From an uncultured Oscillospiraceae bacterium (lineage in GTDB: Bacteria > Bacillota > Clostridia > Oscillospirales > Oscillospiraceae): a DNA stretch of 13,797 nucleotides. The notes beneath the pieces were generated by a model. It was not told where the DNA came from. It ran no database searches and was given only the letters and a program-made list of their open reading frames with translations. Below, piece by piece: positions 1 through 6,962 of the stretch. Position 1 is the stretch's first letter, and every line of letters starts with the position of its first letter. The stretch covers positions 1-13,797 of the forward strand of contig CAAEDD010000145.1 of assembly GCA_900754515.1 (NCBI GenBank), given 5' to 3'. A program made the position numbers and the translations under genes.

Positions 1-3
1 AGC

Positions 4-1350
4 ATGAAAAACATCACTGTGAAAAAAGCGGCGCAGCTGTGCGGAGGCCGAATAGCAGGCGAGATTGCTGAGGACAGGGAAATAGGCCGGGTGGTCATAG
101 ACAGCCGGGCCGTGGAGCGTGGAGACATGTTCGTAGCATATAAGGGCGAGAAGGCAGACGGCCACGACTATATTCCTGCTGCCTTCGGCAGAGGGGCCGC
201 CTGCTGTCTGGCTGAGAGAGTACCGGAGGGAATCTCCGGTCCGGTTATCGTAACTGATAATGTGCAAAAGGCCCTGGAAACGATAGTTACAGCCTATAGA
301 GCCAGTCTTGGATTGCCGGTGGTTGGCATTACCGGCAGCGTTGGCAAGACTACGGCAAAAGAAATGGTCTGGTCAGTCCTCAGTCAGAAACTAAATGTAC
401 TTAAAACTGACGGAAATCTCAATAACCAGATAGGTGTACCAATGACTCTGTCCCGCATAGAACCGGAGCACCAGGCTGCGGTTGTGGAAATGGGAATTTC
501 AGGTTTTGGAGAGATGAGTGAACTTGCCGGTATGGCCAGGCCCACGATAGCAGTTTTTACTGTGATTGGCCACGCCCACTTGGAATTTCTCCATGATCTG
601 GAAGGTGTGTTCAGGGCAAAGACGGAGATGCTGAAGTTTATGCCTGAGGACGGAATCGTAATTGTAAACGGGGATGACCCCTGGCTGTCCAGCCTCAAAT
701 GCAGGCAGCAGCTGGTGCGCTGTGGCCTGGGGAAGAACTGCGAACTCAGGGCGGAGAACATAGAGAGCCGCCCCGACGGCACTACCGACTGCGACATTGT
801 GTACCAAGGCGGACACCTACATATACACATACCGGCTCATGGACGACATTTGGTGTATGCTGCCATGGAGGCTGCCGCTGTGGGTATGGCGCTTGGCCTG
901 TCTGAAATAGAGATAGCCAGGGGAATAGCCGCTTACAAGGTGGTTGGGCGACGCGGTGCCGTCTGGACCGGGGAGAAACTGACCCTTGTGGACGACAGCT
1001 ACAATGCAAATCCTGACTCCATGCGCTGCGCAATTGAATCCATGAAGGATATGCCCGGCCGCCATGTGTGTATCCTGGCCGATATGCTGGAAATGGGTCA
1101 AGAATCTGAGGCAATGCACTTGGAGCTGGGCAAATACGCCGCACAAAACGGGATGGAGCTTGTCCTGTGCTGCGGAGAACTTGGGCGGGCGATAGCCATG
1201 GGAGCCGGCGAAAAGGGACGTTGGTTCAAGAGCCGTGAGGAACTGGCTCAGGCTTTGCCGGAGCTTATAAGCACCGGAGACACCGTGCTGGTAAAAGCCT
1301 CAAGGGGCATGCATTTGGAGGAGATATCCGAAAAGCTAAAGCAAATGTGA
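4..1350 (+). CDS. murF: UDP-N-acetylmuramoyl-tripeptide--D-alanyl-D-alanine ligase (MurF)
   Basis: Adds D-Ala-D-Ala to the UDP-MurNAc-tripeptide with ATP, the last cytoplasmic step of peptidoglycan precursor synthesis. The 448-residue protein has the usual MurF length and three-domain order. The N-terminal domain carries DSRAVERGDMFVA (about 33-45). The central ATPase domain has the P-loop GITGSVGKTT (108-117), the NLNNQIGVP segment (138-146), MGISGFGEM (163-171) and GHAHLEFL (189-196). The C-terminal ligase domain has the MurF hallmark DDSYNANPDSM (330-340) and DMLEMG (360-365). One oddity: the HNxxNALAA-type motif of Mur ligases reads GRHLVYAAMEAA here (280-291), so both usual Asn positions are changed. 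The rest of the protein looks intact, so I read this as lineage variation. The start lies 3 bases into the window, so its ribosome site cannot be judged. The HAD gene follows 14 bases after the stop, probably co-transcribed. Confidence 0.96.
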   Translation: MKNITVKKAAQLCGGRIAGEIAEDREIGRVVIDSRAVERGDMFVAYKGEKADGHDYIPAAFGRGAACCLAERVPEGISGPVIVTDNVQKALETIVTAYRASLGLPVVGITGSVGKTTAKEMVWSVLSQKLNVLKTDGNLNNQIGVPMTLSRIEPEHQAAVVEMGISGFGEMSELAGMARPTIAVFTVIGHAHLEFLHDLEGVFRAKTEMLKFMPEDGIVIVNGDDPWLSSLKCRQQLVRCGLGKNCELRAENIESRPDGTTDCDIVYQGGHLHIHIPAHGRHLVYAAMEAAAVGMALGLSEIEIARGIAAYKVVGRRGAVWTGEKLTLVDDSYNANPDSMRCAIESMKDMPGRHVCILADMLEMGQESEAMHLELGKYAAQNGMELVLCCGELGRAIAMGAGEKGRWFKSREELAQALPELISTGDTVLVKASRGMHLEEISEKLKQM

Positions 1351-1364
1351 CGGGAGAGATAGAT

Positions 1365-2060
1365 ATGACAAGACCCATTGTTCTTTTTGATCTGGATGAC
1401 ACAATACTGGATTTTCACCAGGCTGAAAAATTGGCTATTGCCAAGACGCTTAAAGATATGTGCATAGAACCTGAAGACGGAGTTATCCGCCGCTACAGTG
1501 AGATTAATGCCCTGCAGTGGAAACGTCTCGAGACCGGCGAGATAAGCCGGGAACAGGTGCTGGTGGGCAGATTCGAGATCCTTTTTAAGGAACTTGGAGT
1601 GGACTGCTCAAGTACGCTGGCCAAGGCTGCCTATGAGACTTATCTTTCTCAGGGACATTTTTTTATTCCGGGAGCAGAAGAATTGCTGAAAAAACTGCAG
1701 GGTGACTTCAGACTTTTTATCTGCTCCAACGGCACGGCAGTGGTTCAGGCAGGGAGACTTAAAAGCGCAGGCATTGCTCCGTATTTTGAGGAAATATTCA
1801 TATCCGAGGAAGTAGGCTACAATAAGCCCAGTGTGGAATTTTTTGAACGCTGCTTTGCCCGTATAAAGGATTTTGACCGCGACAGATGCATAATCATCGG
1901 TGACAGCCTGAGTTCGGATATCTTGGGAGGTATAAATGCGGGAATAAGAACCTGCTGGTTCAATCCCAGACACAAAACGCGCAGTGATGAGATCGTTCCG
2001 GACTTCGAGCTTGGAGAGCTTAAACAAGTACCGGAACTGCTCAAAAGAGTTTTTTGTTAA
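1365..2060 (+). CDS. HAD-superfamily hydrolase, YjjG-type noncanonical pyrimidine nucleotidase
   Basis: A 231-residue cytoplasmic phosphatase of the haloacid dehalogenase superfamily with all four motifs. Motif I is DLDDT (9-13, nucleophile Asp9 and acid/base Asp11), motif II is SNGT (121-124), motif III is the lysine in NKP (Lys154), and motif IV is GDSLSSD (179-185). The helical cap between residues 15 and 100, and the motif spacing, match the YjjG group. That group hydrolyses noncanonical pyrimidine nucleoside monophosphates in E. coli, so the substrate here is inferred from family only. I chose ATG 1365 because GGGAGAG lies 6-8 bases upstream. A GTG at 1347, overlapping the murF stop, would add six residues and has a poorer ribosome site. 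The gene sits 14 bases after murF, suggesting one transcript. No clear terminator follows it before the next promoter. Confidence 0.85.
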   Translation: MTRPIVLFDLDDTILDFHQAEKLAIAKTLKDMCIEPEDGVIRRYSEINALQWKRLETGEISREQVLVGRFEILFKELGVDCSSTLAKAAYETYLSQGHFFIPGAEELLKKLQGDFRLFICSNGTAVVQAGRLKSAGIAPYFEEIFISEEVGYNKPSVEFFERCFARIKDFDRDRCIIIGDSLSSDILGGINAGIRTCWFNPRHKTRSDEIVPDFELGELKQVPELLKRVFC

Positions 2061-2077
2061 ATATTCCTATAAAATCG

Positions 2078-2091
2078 TACAAAAATTTGTA
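2078..2091. repeat. AT-rich 6-2-6 inverted repeat upstream of the mgtC-like promoter
   Basis: TACAAA and TTTGTA are perfect inverted arms separated by AA. The repeat ends 12 bases before the candidate -35 at 2103, so it could be a regulator site. It has no T-tract and is too short and AT-rich to be a convincing terminator for the HAD gene. Chance occurrence in AT-rich spacer DNA is possible. Confidence 0.35.
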
Positions 2092-2102
2092 TTTAATTCC
2101 CA

Positions 2103-2130
2103 TTGTAAATTTTTTTGCGGATGATATAAT
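2103..2130 (+). promoter_or_regulatory. Sigma-A type promoter for the two MgtC-like genes
   Basis: TTGTAA (2103-2108) and a perfect TATAAT (2125-2130) are 16 bases apart. Transcription would start near A2137, leaving a leader of roughly 70 bases before the first MgtC-like start codon. The leader contains a strong hairpin. The -10 is excellent, while the -35 is only fair. Confidence 0.6.
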
Positions 2131-2160
2131 ACCCGCATGAAGCGAGCAGTATTATAAAAC

Positions 2161-2195
2161 GGAGCGCTGCACCTAACAGCGCTCTGTGTATTTTT
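2161..2195 (+). promoter_or_regulatory. Leader hairpin with T-rich tail, candidate attenuator of the mgtC-like operon
   Basis: GAGCGCTG (2162-2169) and CAGCGCTC (2177-2184) form a perfect 8-bp stem with a 7-base loop, extendable by a G-T pair. It is followed by TGTGTATTTTT, and the ribosome site of the next gene starts immediately after. The structure lies between the promoter and the first MgtC-like gene. It may therefore be a transcription attenuator or an mRNA 5' stabiliser. The T-tract is interrupted, so termination may be partial. I found no M-box architecture around it. Confidence 0.5.
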
Positions 2196-2208
2196 GAGGG
2201 GATTACAG

Positions 2209-2934
2209 ATGATCAACACCCTGTCATATTTAAGGGAACTTAATATGTGCTCCATGATGCTGCGTGTAGTGTTGGCAATGCTGGTGGGTGGCATCGTAGG
2301 TTTTGAGCGGGAAAAAAAGGGGCGTCCGGCTGGATTTCGCACCTATATGTTGGTAGCTGTGGGTGCTACGCTCACGGTTATACTTAGCCAATATTTGGAC
2401 TTTATGCTCAACAACCGGTGGGAACTTGCTGCCGATGCCATAGGAATAAAAACAGACTTGTCCCGTTTCGGAGCACAGGTCATTAACGGAGTCGGCTTTC
2501 TGGGTGCGGGCACTGTTATTGTTACCGGTAAGCAGGAAGTAAAGGGGCTTACTACGGCTGCAGGGCTGTGGGCTTCTGCCTGCATGGGCATCGCCATAGG
2601 CGCCGGATTTTACGAGTGCATGATAATGGGCACTTTGCTGATTGTCTGCTGCATGAAGCTCCTGCCGTTTATCGAGACAGTGGTTACAAGAAGAGCCAGA
2701 AATATGTCCATATATGTGGGCATGGACAGTATGGAAAATCTTGGCTCCGTTGTAAGTTATCTTAAATCCTCTAATATAAAGCTATTTGATGTAGATATAG
2801 ACAAGTCCGATAATGAGCATCTCAAGCAGATAAACGCGCTTTTCAGTATACGTCTGCCCAAACAGCTCCAACACACCGAAGTACTTGCAAAGATTGCCAC
2901 TATGGATGGCATCCTTGCCATTGAGGAAGTTTGA
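2209..2934 (+). CDS. MgtC/SapB-family membrane protein, copy 1
   Basis: A 241-residue integral membrane protein of the MgtC/SapB family. The N-terminal membrane domain holds the family signatures EREKKGRPAGFRT (33-45), GAQVINGVGFLGAGTVIV (88-105) and VKGLTTAAGLWASA (111-124), across about four or five hydrophobic segments up to residue 157. Residues 165-241 form a soluble C-terminal domain resembling the ACT-like tail of long family members. Family members have been linked to growth in low magnesium, acid tolerance or modulation of the F1Fo ATP synthase, and the molecular activity is debated. ATG 2209 has GAGGGGA 6 bases upstream. A TTG at 2194 in the same frame lies inside the leader T-tract and is unlikely. 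Compared with copy 2, the loop after SQYL (60-63) is about 11 residues longer. Its stop is 14 bases before the start of copy 2. Confidence 0.9.
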   Translation: MINTLSYLRELNMCSMMLRVVLAMLVGGIVGFEREKKGRPAGFRTYMLVAVGATLTVILSQYLDFMLNNRWELAADAIGIKTDLSRFGAQVINGVGFLGAGTVIVTGKQEVKGLTTAAGLWASACMGIAIGAGFYECMIMGTLLIVCCMKLLPFIETVVTRRARNMSIYVGMDSMENLGSVVSYLKSSNIKLFDVDIDKSDNEHLKQINALFSIRLPKQLQHTEVLAKIATMDGILAIEEV

Positions 2935-2948
2935 GAGGGGGAGCGAAA

Positions 2949-3644
2949 ATGCTGTCGTGTTTTGATTTTGTCAGAGACGTTGACATGCTGTCTATCACGG
3001 CGCGAATGGTGCTGGCGGTAGTATGCGGCGGATTAATTGGAATAGAACGGGAATATAAAAGACGGCCTGCCGGTTTTCGTACCCATATACTTATATGTTT
3101 GGGTGCAGCCATGACCACATTGACCAGCCAGTACCTTTACCTAAACATGGGTATGTATACTGACATTGCCCGCTTGGGCGCACAGGTGATTGCCGGTGTG
3201 GGCTTTATAGGCGCAGGGACAATAATTGTGACCAAGCACCAGAGAGTCAAGGGCCTTACTACGGCGGCCGGGCTTTGGACGGCGGCAATTATTGGACTGG
3301 TCTGCGGTGCGGGATATGTTGAGTGCGCTATATTTGCCACACTGATGGTTCTTATGGCGGAACTTGTGCTGATACGTTTTGAATACCGCTATGCTCTTAA
3401 AGCAGACGACGTGCACCTGTATATTGAGTACACTGACGCAAATGTCATTGAAGAAATAGTTAAGGTAATTCGGGATAAACACTTGAGCATGAAGGAATTG
3501 GAGATAACCAGAGTAACTGGTGACAGCGATTCTATGAAATACTGTGCCATTGTTGCCGTGCGTGTAAGTCGTAAACAGCTGGATGAAGAAGTTGTAAAGG
3601 CTATCAATACCGTGGAGAATGTGACCGCGGTGGAAGAGCTTTAA
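2949..3644 (+). CDS. MgtC/SapB-family membrane protein, copy 2
   Basis: A 231-residue paralogue of the preceding gene. The membrane domain (about 1-145) shares near-identical motifs: EREYKRRPAGFRT (33-45), GAQVIAGVGFIGAGTIIV (77-94) and VKGLTTAAGLWTAA (100-113). The soluble tail (about 150-231) has diverged strongly from copy 1. It ends in an ACT-like pattern with alternating charged helices and strands. Both tails nevertheless finish in a similar A(I/V)EE(V/L). The start ATG 2949 has the very strong ribosome site AGAGGGGGAG 5 bases upstream. A TTG at 2931 overlapping the previous stop is in frame but unlikely. The tight spacing and the terminator right after suggest a two-gene operon. A hetero-oligomer or division of labour is possible but only inferred. 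Confidence 0.9.
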   Translation: MLSCFDFVRDVDMLSITARMVLAVVCGGLIGIEREYKRRPAGFRTHILICLGAAMTTLTSQYLYLNMGMYTDIARLGAQVIAGVGFIGAGTIIVTKHQRVKGLTTAAGLWTAAIIGLVCGAGYVECAIFATLMVLMAELVLIRFEYRYALKADDVHLYIEYTDANVIEEIVKVIRDKHLSMKELEITRVTGDSDSMKYCAIVAVRVSRKQLDEEVVKAINTVENVTAVEEL

Positions 3645-3656
3645 TTTCAAATCATG

Positions 3657-3714
3657 GCCGCACCTTGAAACATCTGTTTAAAAATGGATGTTTCAAGGAA
3701 GCGGCTTTCTTTTT
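3657..3714 (+). terminator. Strong intrinsic terminator closing the mgtC-like operon
   Basis: The outer stem GCCGC (3657-3661) pairs with GCGGC (3701-3705). After a small A/AA internal loop, CCTTGAAACATC (3663-3674) pairs perfectly with GATGTTTCAAGG (3687-3698). The apical loop is 12 bases. TTTCTTTTT follows immediately, as expected for Rho-independent termination on the plus strand. Confidence 0.9.
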
Positions 3715-3757
3715 GTCGCATAATGAAACATCTATAGGCATGCGGCTGGAAAATTAT

Positions 3758-3786
3758 TTGAATTATAGGGGCATATGTGGTATAAA
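3758..3786 (+). promoter_or_regulatory. Sigma-A type promoter for the glycosyltransferase-like operon
   Basis: TTGAAT (3758-3763) and TATAAA (3781-3786) have the ideal 17-base spacing. The predicted start near 3793 gives a leader of under 30 bases before ATG 3821, including the ribosome site GGGGGGAGA. It lies after the upstream terminator, consistent with a separate transcription unit. Confidence 0.65.
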
Positions 3787-3820
3787 TAAAAATTAGAAGA
3801 TATTTTCCAGGGGGGAGATT

Positions 3821-5386
3821 ATGAGACCGGGACGCATTGATTCCGGTATTTCCTGGCTCTCAAAGTTTTGTGCGGCGGTTATACTTGTATTGTCCGCGCT
3901 GTTCATGCTGTTGCTGACGCTTTCCGCATATACAGAGACGGCAAATGTCAGTACAAACAACGAGGCAGGAGAACTGGTGGAGATCTATGCAGATAATGTT
4001 TTTCTAAATATTTTGCTGCTTTTCCTCTTTATATCCAGCCTGTACCTTTTATATAGACATTGCGTCAATTTTAGCCTGCGGCGCGCTGAGCTTATTCTGC
4101 TGGCTCTGGTGTTCCTGCTCGGGCTGGCGTTCATAGTATCCGTTAAGTTGGCTGCTCCGTGGTACTCTGACTCGTATCAGGTGCTCTATGCCGCAGAAAG
4201 GGCAGCTTCTAACGACTTCGATGCACTGGACGCATATTTTTATCGATTTCCGTTCCAGCTTGGCTATGTGCTGTATGCTGAGGTCCTATTCAGACTGATG
4301 GGCAGTTTGCTGCCGGGGATGCCTTCTGGTTATTATCGTCTTGCCCTCCAGGGTGTCAATTTGCTGTGGTTGTTATTGGCATATCATGCGTTGATACAGC
4401 TGAGCCAACATCTCTTTAAGAATCATCGTGTCCAGGCCTTTACAATAATACTTTTACTGCTATGCCTTCCGCCGGTGCTCTCCTGCACTTTCCTCTATGG
4501 GATTATCCCAGGCTTTGCCTTGGGTGCAGTAGCTATGTGGATGTTTGCCGCTTTTTTACAGCAACGGCGTTTATGGCAGGGCATACTGTGTGCGTTTTCC
4601 CTAGGATTATCAGTTATACTAAAGCTCAACTACATGATTTTCGCTGTGGCGATATGCATTATATGGATGATAGATTTGCTAAAAAACAGAGGAATCAAAT
4701 CGCTCATTTGCCTGATTCTTACTGTTGCAGCTGTCTCGACGCTTAACAGTGCCCCTCAGACCATTTACGAGCGGCGCTCCGGGAAGGATTTTGGCCAAGG
4801 CATTCCTATGCTGGCCTGGGTGGCTATGGGTATGAGCGAAGGCTATGCCGGTCCCGGGTGGTATAAGGAAGACAACACAGTAAAAGTTTTCATGGAAACC
4901 GGTATGGATGCAGAAGCTACTGAGGAAAATGCAATATCGGTAATCCAGGATCGAGCAGCTTACTTTTCCGTAAATCCAAGCAAGGCTTGGGACTTTTTCT
5001 GGGAGAAACTCAGATCCCAGTGGAACGAACCTACCTATGAGAGCCTTTGGATAAACCAGGTTCAATCCAGCTATGGGGAGAAAGGCCGCTTATACGAATG
5101 GTTCTGCGGAGCAGAGGAGAGGCTGACTATCACATATATGAACCAATACCAACAGCTGATTTTCCTGGGAACATTGCTGTCATGCATTTATCTGTTCATT
5201 AAACGAGATATCCTTCAGTGCTTACCAATATTGGCTGTACTTGGCGGAATACTGTATCATCTGTTATCCGAAGCCAAAAGCCAGTATGCTTTGCCATATT
5301 TTATTCTTATGGTGCCGCTGGCCGCTTACGGATTTTGCGGCTTGTTCCACAGCGTAGAACATCACTCAGCTCAAGAGCGTAAATAA
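3821..5386 (+). CDS. Polytopic membrane protein, GT-C type glycosyltransferase-like
   Basis: A 521-residue protein with about ten or more hydrophobic segments (for example 15-35, 60-78, 88-110, 175-195, 205-225, 230-247, 255-285, 293-308, 446-460, 467-480, 490-508). The architecture fits GT-C glycosyltransferases, which move a sugar from a lipid-phosphate carrier to an acceptor on the outer face of the membrane. Supporting features are an acidic first outside loop after the third segment (APWYSDSYQ, 112-120) and an Arg/Pro-rich stretch, YRFPFQLGYVLY (141-152). A large extracytoplasmic domain (about 310-440) contains AWVAMGMSE and GPGWYKE. A late motif, SEAKSQYALPYF (483-494), resembles the E-x-x-x-R-Y-x-x-P pattern of such enzymes. 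No family name is certain, and donor and acceptor are unknown. The ATG has a G-rich ribosome site. It is followed 56 bases later by a second glycosyltransferase-like gene, so both may act on one surface glycan. Confidence 0.7.
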   Translation: MRPGRIDSGISWLSKFCAAVILVLSALFMLLLTLSAYTETANVSTNNEAGELVEIYADNVFLNILLLFLFISSLYLLYRHCVNFSLRRAELILLALVFLLGLAFIVSVKLAAPWYSDSYQVLYAAERAASNDFDALDAYFYRFPFQLGYVLYAEVLFRLMGSLLPGMPSGYYRLALQGVNLLWLLLAYHALIQLSQHLFKNHRVQAFTIILLLLCLPPVLSCTFLYGIIPGFALGAVAMWMFAAFLQQRRLWQGILCAFSLGLSVILKLNYMIFAVAICIIWMIDLLKNRGIKSLICLILTVAAVSTLNSAPQTIYERRSGKDFGQGIPMLAWVAMGMSEGYAGPGWYKEDNTVKVFMETGMDAEATEENAISVIQDRAAYFSVNPSKAWDFFWEKLRSQWNEPTYESLWINQVQSSYGEKGRLYEWFCGAEERLTITYMNQYQQLIFLGTLLSCIYLFIKRDILQCLPILAVLGGILYHLLSEAKSQYALPYFILMVPLAAYGFCGLFHSVEHHSAQERK

Positions 5387-5393
5387 AACTTAA

Positions 5394-5426
5394 CCGGAAC
5401 CTGGCTAAGAGTTGCTGCGGCTCCGG
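5394..5426 (+). repeat. Imperfect intergenic hairpin between the two glycosyltransferase-like genes
   Basis: CCGGAACC (5394-5401) and GGCTCCGG (5419-5426) pair with one mismatch around a 17-base loop. There is no T-tract, so it is not an intrinsic terminator. It could influence mRNA stability between the two genes or be incidental. Confidence 0.3.
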
Positions 5427-5442
5427 ATATAGGAAAAGGGAT

Positions 5443-6960
5443 ATGGACAAAACTCAAATCTCATACAGCGAGGGCTTGCTCCTCTGGCTCAAAAACCTTT
5501 ATATTAACAATCGCAGACCCTTTCTTGCGACTATGGTAACAGGCTTTGCCGCCCACATGTACATGTTTGCCAACAAGCTGGTAAATCACGACGATATCGA
5601 AGCGCTTTTTTATAAAGGTGCCACCGTTACTTCCGGACGCTGGGGACTCGAGCTTTCAAGATTGATATTTCCCGACTGGTCTATGCCATGGATCTATGGA
5701 CTGCTGACGCTGCTGTTTATTGCCGTATCCGTGTGCATTATACTTCGGGTCCTGAATATTTCTTCCCCGGTTCTCCAGATAATACTTGCTGCCGCCGTGG
5801 TTAGCTTTCCGTCCCTTACCGGGACCTTCTGCTTCATGTTTACCAGCGCGGCTTATGGGCTAGCCTTTTTCCTGTCCGTCCTCTGTGTCTGGCTCTACCG
5901 GAAAGGCGGATTGCTCAATGCCTTTGCCGCAGCTCTGACCTTGGTGCTTTGCCTGGGCATATATCAGGCATATGTGTCCATAAGTGCAAGTCTTCTTGTC
6001 ATACTAATGATACAGGATTGTCTGGAAGGTGAGAAGTCTCCCTGGCAGATCCTGGTCTGGGGATTTAAGGCTCTCGCCATGATGGCAGCGGCGCTGATTA
6101 TTTACTTTATCGTTACTCTTCTGGTGTTTAAATTTACCGGTACGGAGTTTAACGACTATGTGTTGGAAAACGTCAATTCCGGTGCCAGTATCCCAGGCAA
6201 AATACGAATGGCCTACCAGAATTTCTGGGATATATTCACCTTCCGCAATTATTATGTAATAAGTACCGAGGCCTCCCGGATAGTGCATCTGGGTCTTATC
6301 CTCCTTGTGCTTTTTGGAGCTGTCCTTGCAGCCAAAAGGAAAACTGCACCTCTCAACTGGGCGCTGCTGGCTTTGCTCATTCTTCTGCTGCCTTTGAGCA
6401 TAAACTGCATGTATCTTATGATGTCGGCTCAGTCAATCCACACCCTGGTTCTGTACAGCTTTGTGTGCGTTTATTTTCTGGCAGCTGTGATAATCGAAAA
6501 AAATAAAGCGATCAGCCGGAAAGTCCTGAAGGATCTGACGGCGCTGATGATGTGTCTTGTAGTAGCATCCAATATTTATTTTGCAAATATGTGCTATTTA
6601 AAGATGCATTTGCAGTATGAGGCTGCCGATTCCTTCTATGTGTCCATGATTGCTCAGATTAAGGATACGGAGGGCTTTGACGCAAACAGTCGCCTTGCCA
6701 TAATCGGACAGCAGGACAATTTGCTTTATTATGCACCTGAACTGGATACTTCTCTGCTGCTGGGGCCCTCCAATGACCTTATAAATATTTATTCCCGGGA
6801 AAACTTTTTCAGGCAGTATCTGGGCTTTGACATTGCCTTTGCTGACGAGAAGGAAATCGAAGAGATAAGTGCCATGCCCGAGTTTGAACAAATGGCAGAG
6901 TATCCTTATTATGGTTCCATAGAGAAGATAGGAGATTATATAGTTGTAAAGTTGGGATAA
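5443..6960 (+). CDS. GtrII-family glucosyltransferase-like membrane protein
   Basis: A 505-residue polytopic membrane protein matching the GtrII-type glucosyltransferase family, best known from serotype-converting phages of Shigella but common in Gram-positive genomes. The N-terminal region before the hydrophobic core carries the family pattern: an acidic NHDD (48-51), then SGRWGLEL (64-71), with the acidic residues as probable catalytic or donor-binding sites. Membrane segments lie at about 85-101, 110-125, 135-150, 156-172, 180-192, 208-230, 280-297, 305-322, 332-352 and 365-383. GIYQAYVS (172-179) falls in a conserved stretch of the family. The final 120 residues are soluble and probably extracytoplasmic. 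The donor would be an undecaprenyl-phosphate-linked sugar, but no GtrB-like synthase or GtrA-like flippase is encoded nearby. The ribosome site AGGAAAAGGG precedes ATG 5443. The stop is followed almost at once by the lipoprotein gene. Confidence 0.75.
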   Translation: MDKTQISYSEGLLLWLKNLYINNRRPFLATMVTGFAAHMYMFANKLVNHDDIEALFYKGATVTSGRWGLELSRLIFPDWSMPWIYGLLTLLFIAVSVCIILRVLNISSPVLQIILAAAVVSFPSLTGTFCFMFTSAAYGLAFFLSVLCVWLYRKGGLLNAFAAALTLVLCLGIYQAYVSISASLLVILMIQDCLEGEKSPWQILVWGFKALAMMAAALIIYFIVTLLVFKFTGTEFNDYVLENVNSGASIPGKIRMAYQNFWDIFTFRNYYVISTEASRIVHLGLILLVLFGAVLAAKRKTAPLNWALLALLILLLPLSINCMYLMMSAQSIHTLVLYSFVCVYFLAAVIIEKNKAISRKVLKDLTALMMCLVVASNIYFANMCYLKMHLQYEAADSFYVSMIAQIKDTEGFDANSRLAIIGQQDNLLYYAPELDTSLLLGPSNDLINIYSRENFFRQYLGFDIAFADEKEIEEISAMPEFEQMAEYPYYGSIEKIGDYIVVKLG

Positions 6961-6962
6961 GT

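Noticed and set aside
2131..2208. M-box or other known magnesium riboswitch before the mgtC-like genes
   Set aside because: The leader is only about 70 bases with one simple stem, and the multi-helix M-box layout is absent.
3141..3650. Minus-strand open frame opposite the second MgtC-like gene
   Set aside because: It is a shadow of a gene with clear family motifs and has no supporting start or promoter.
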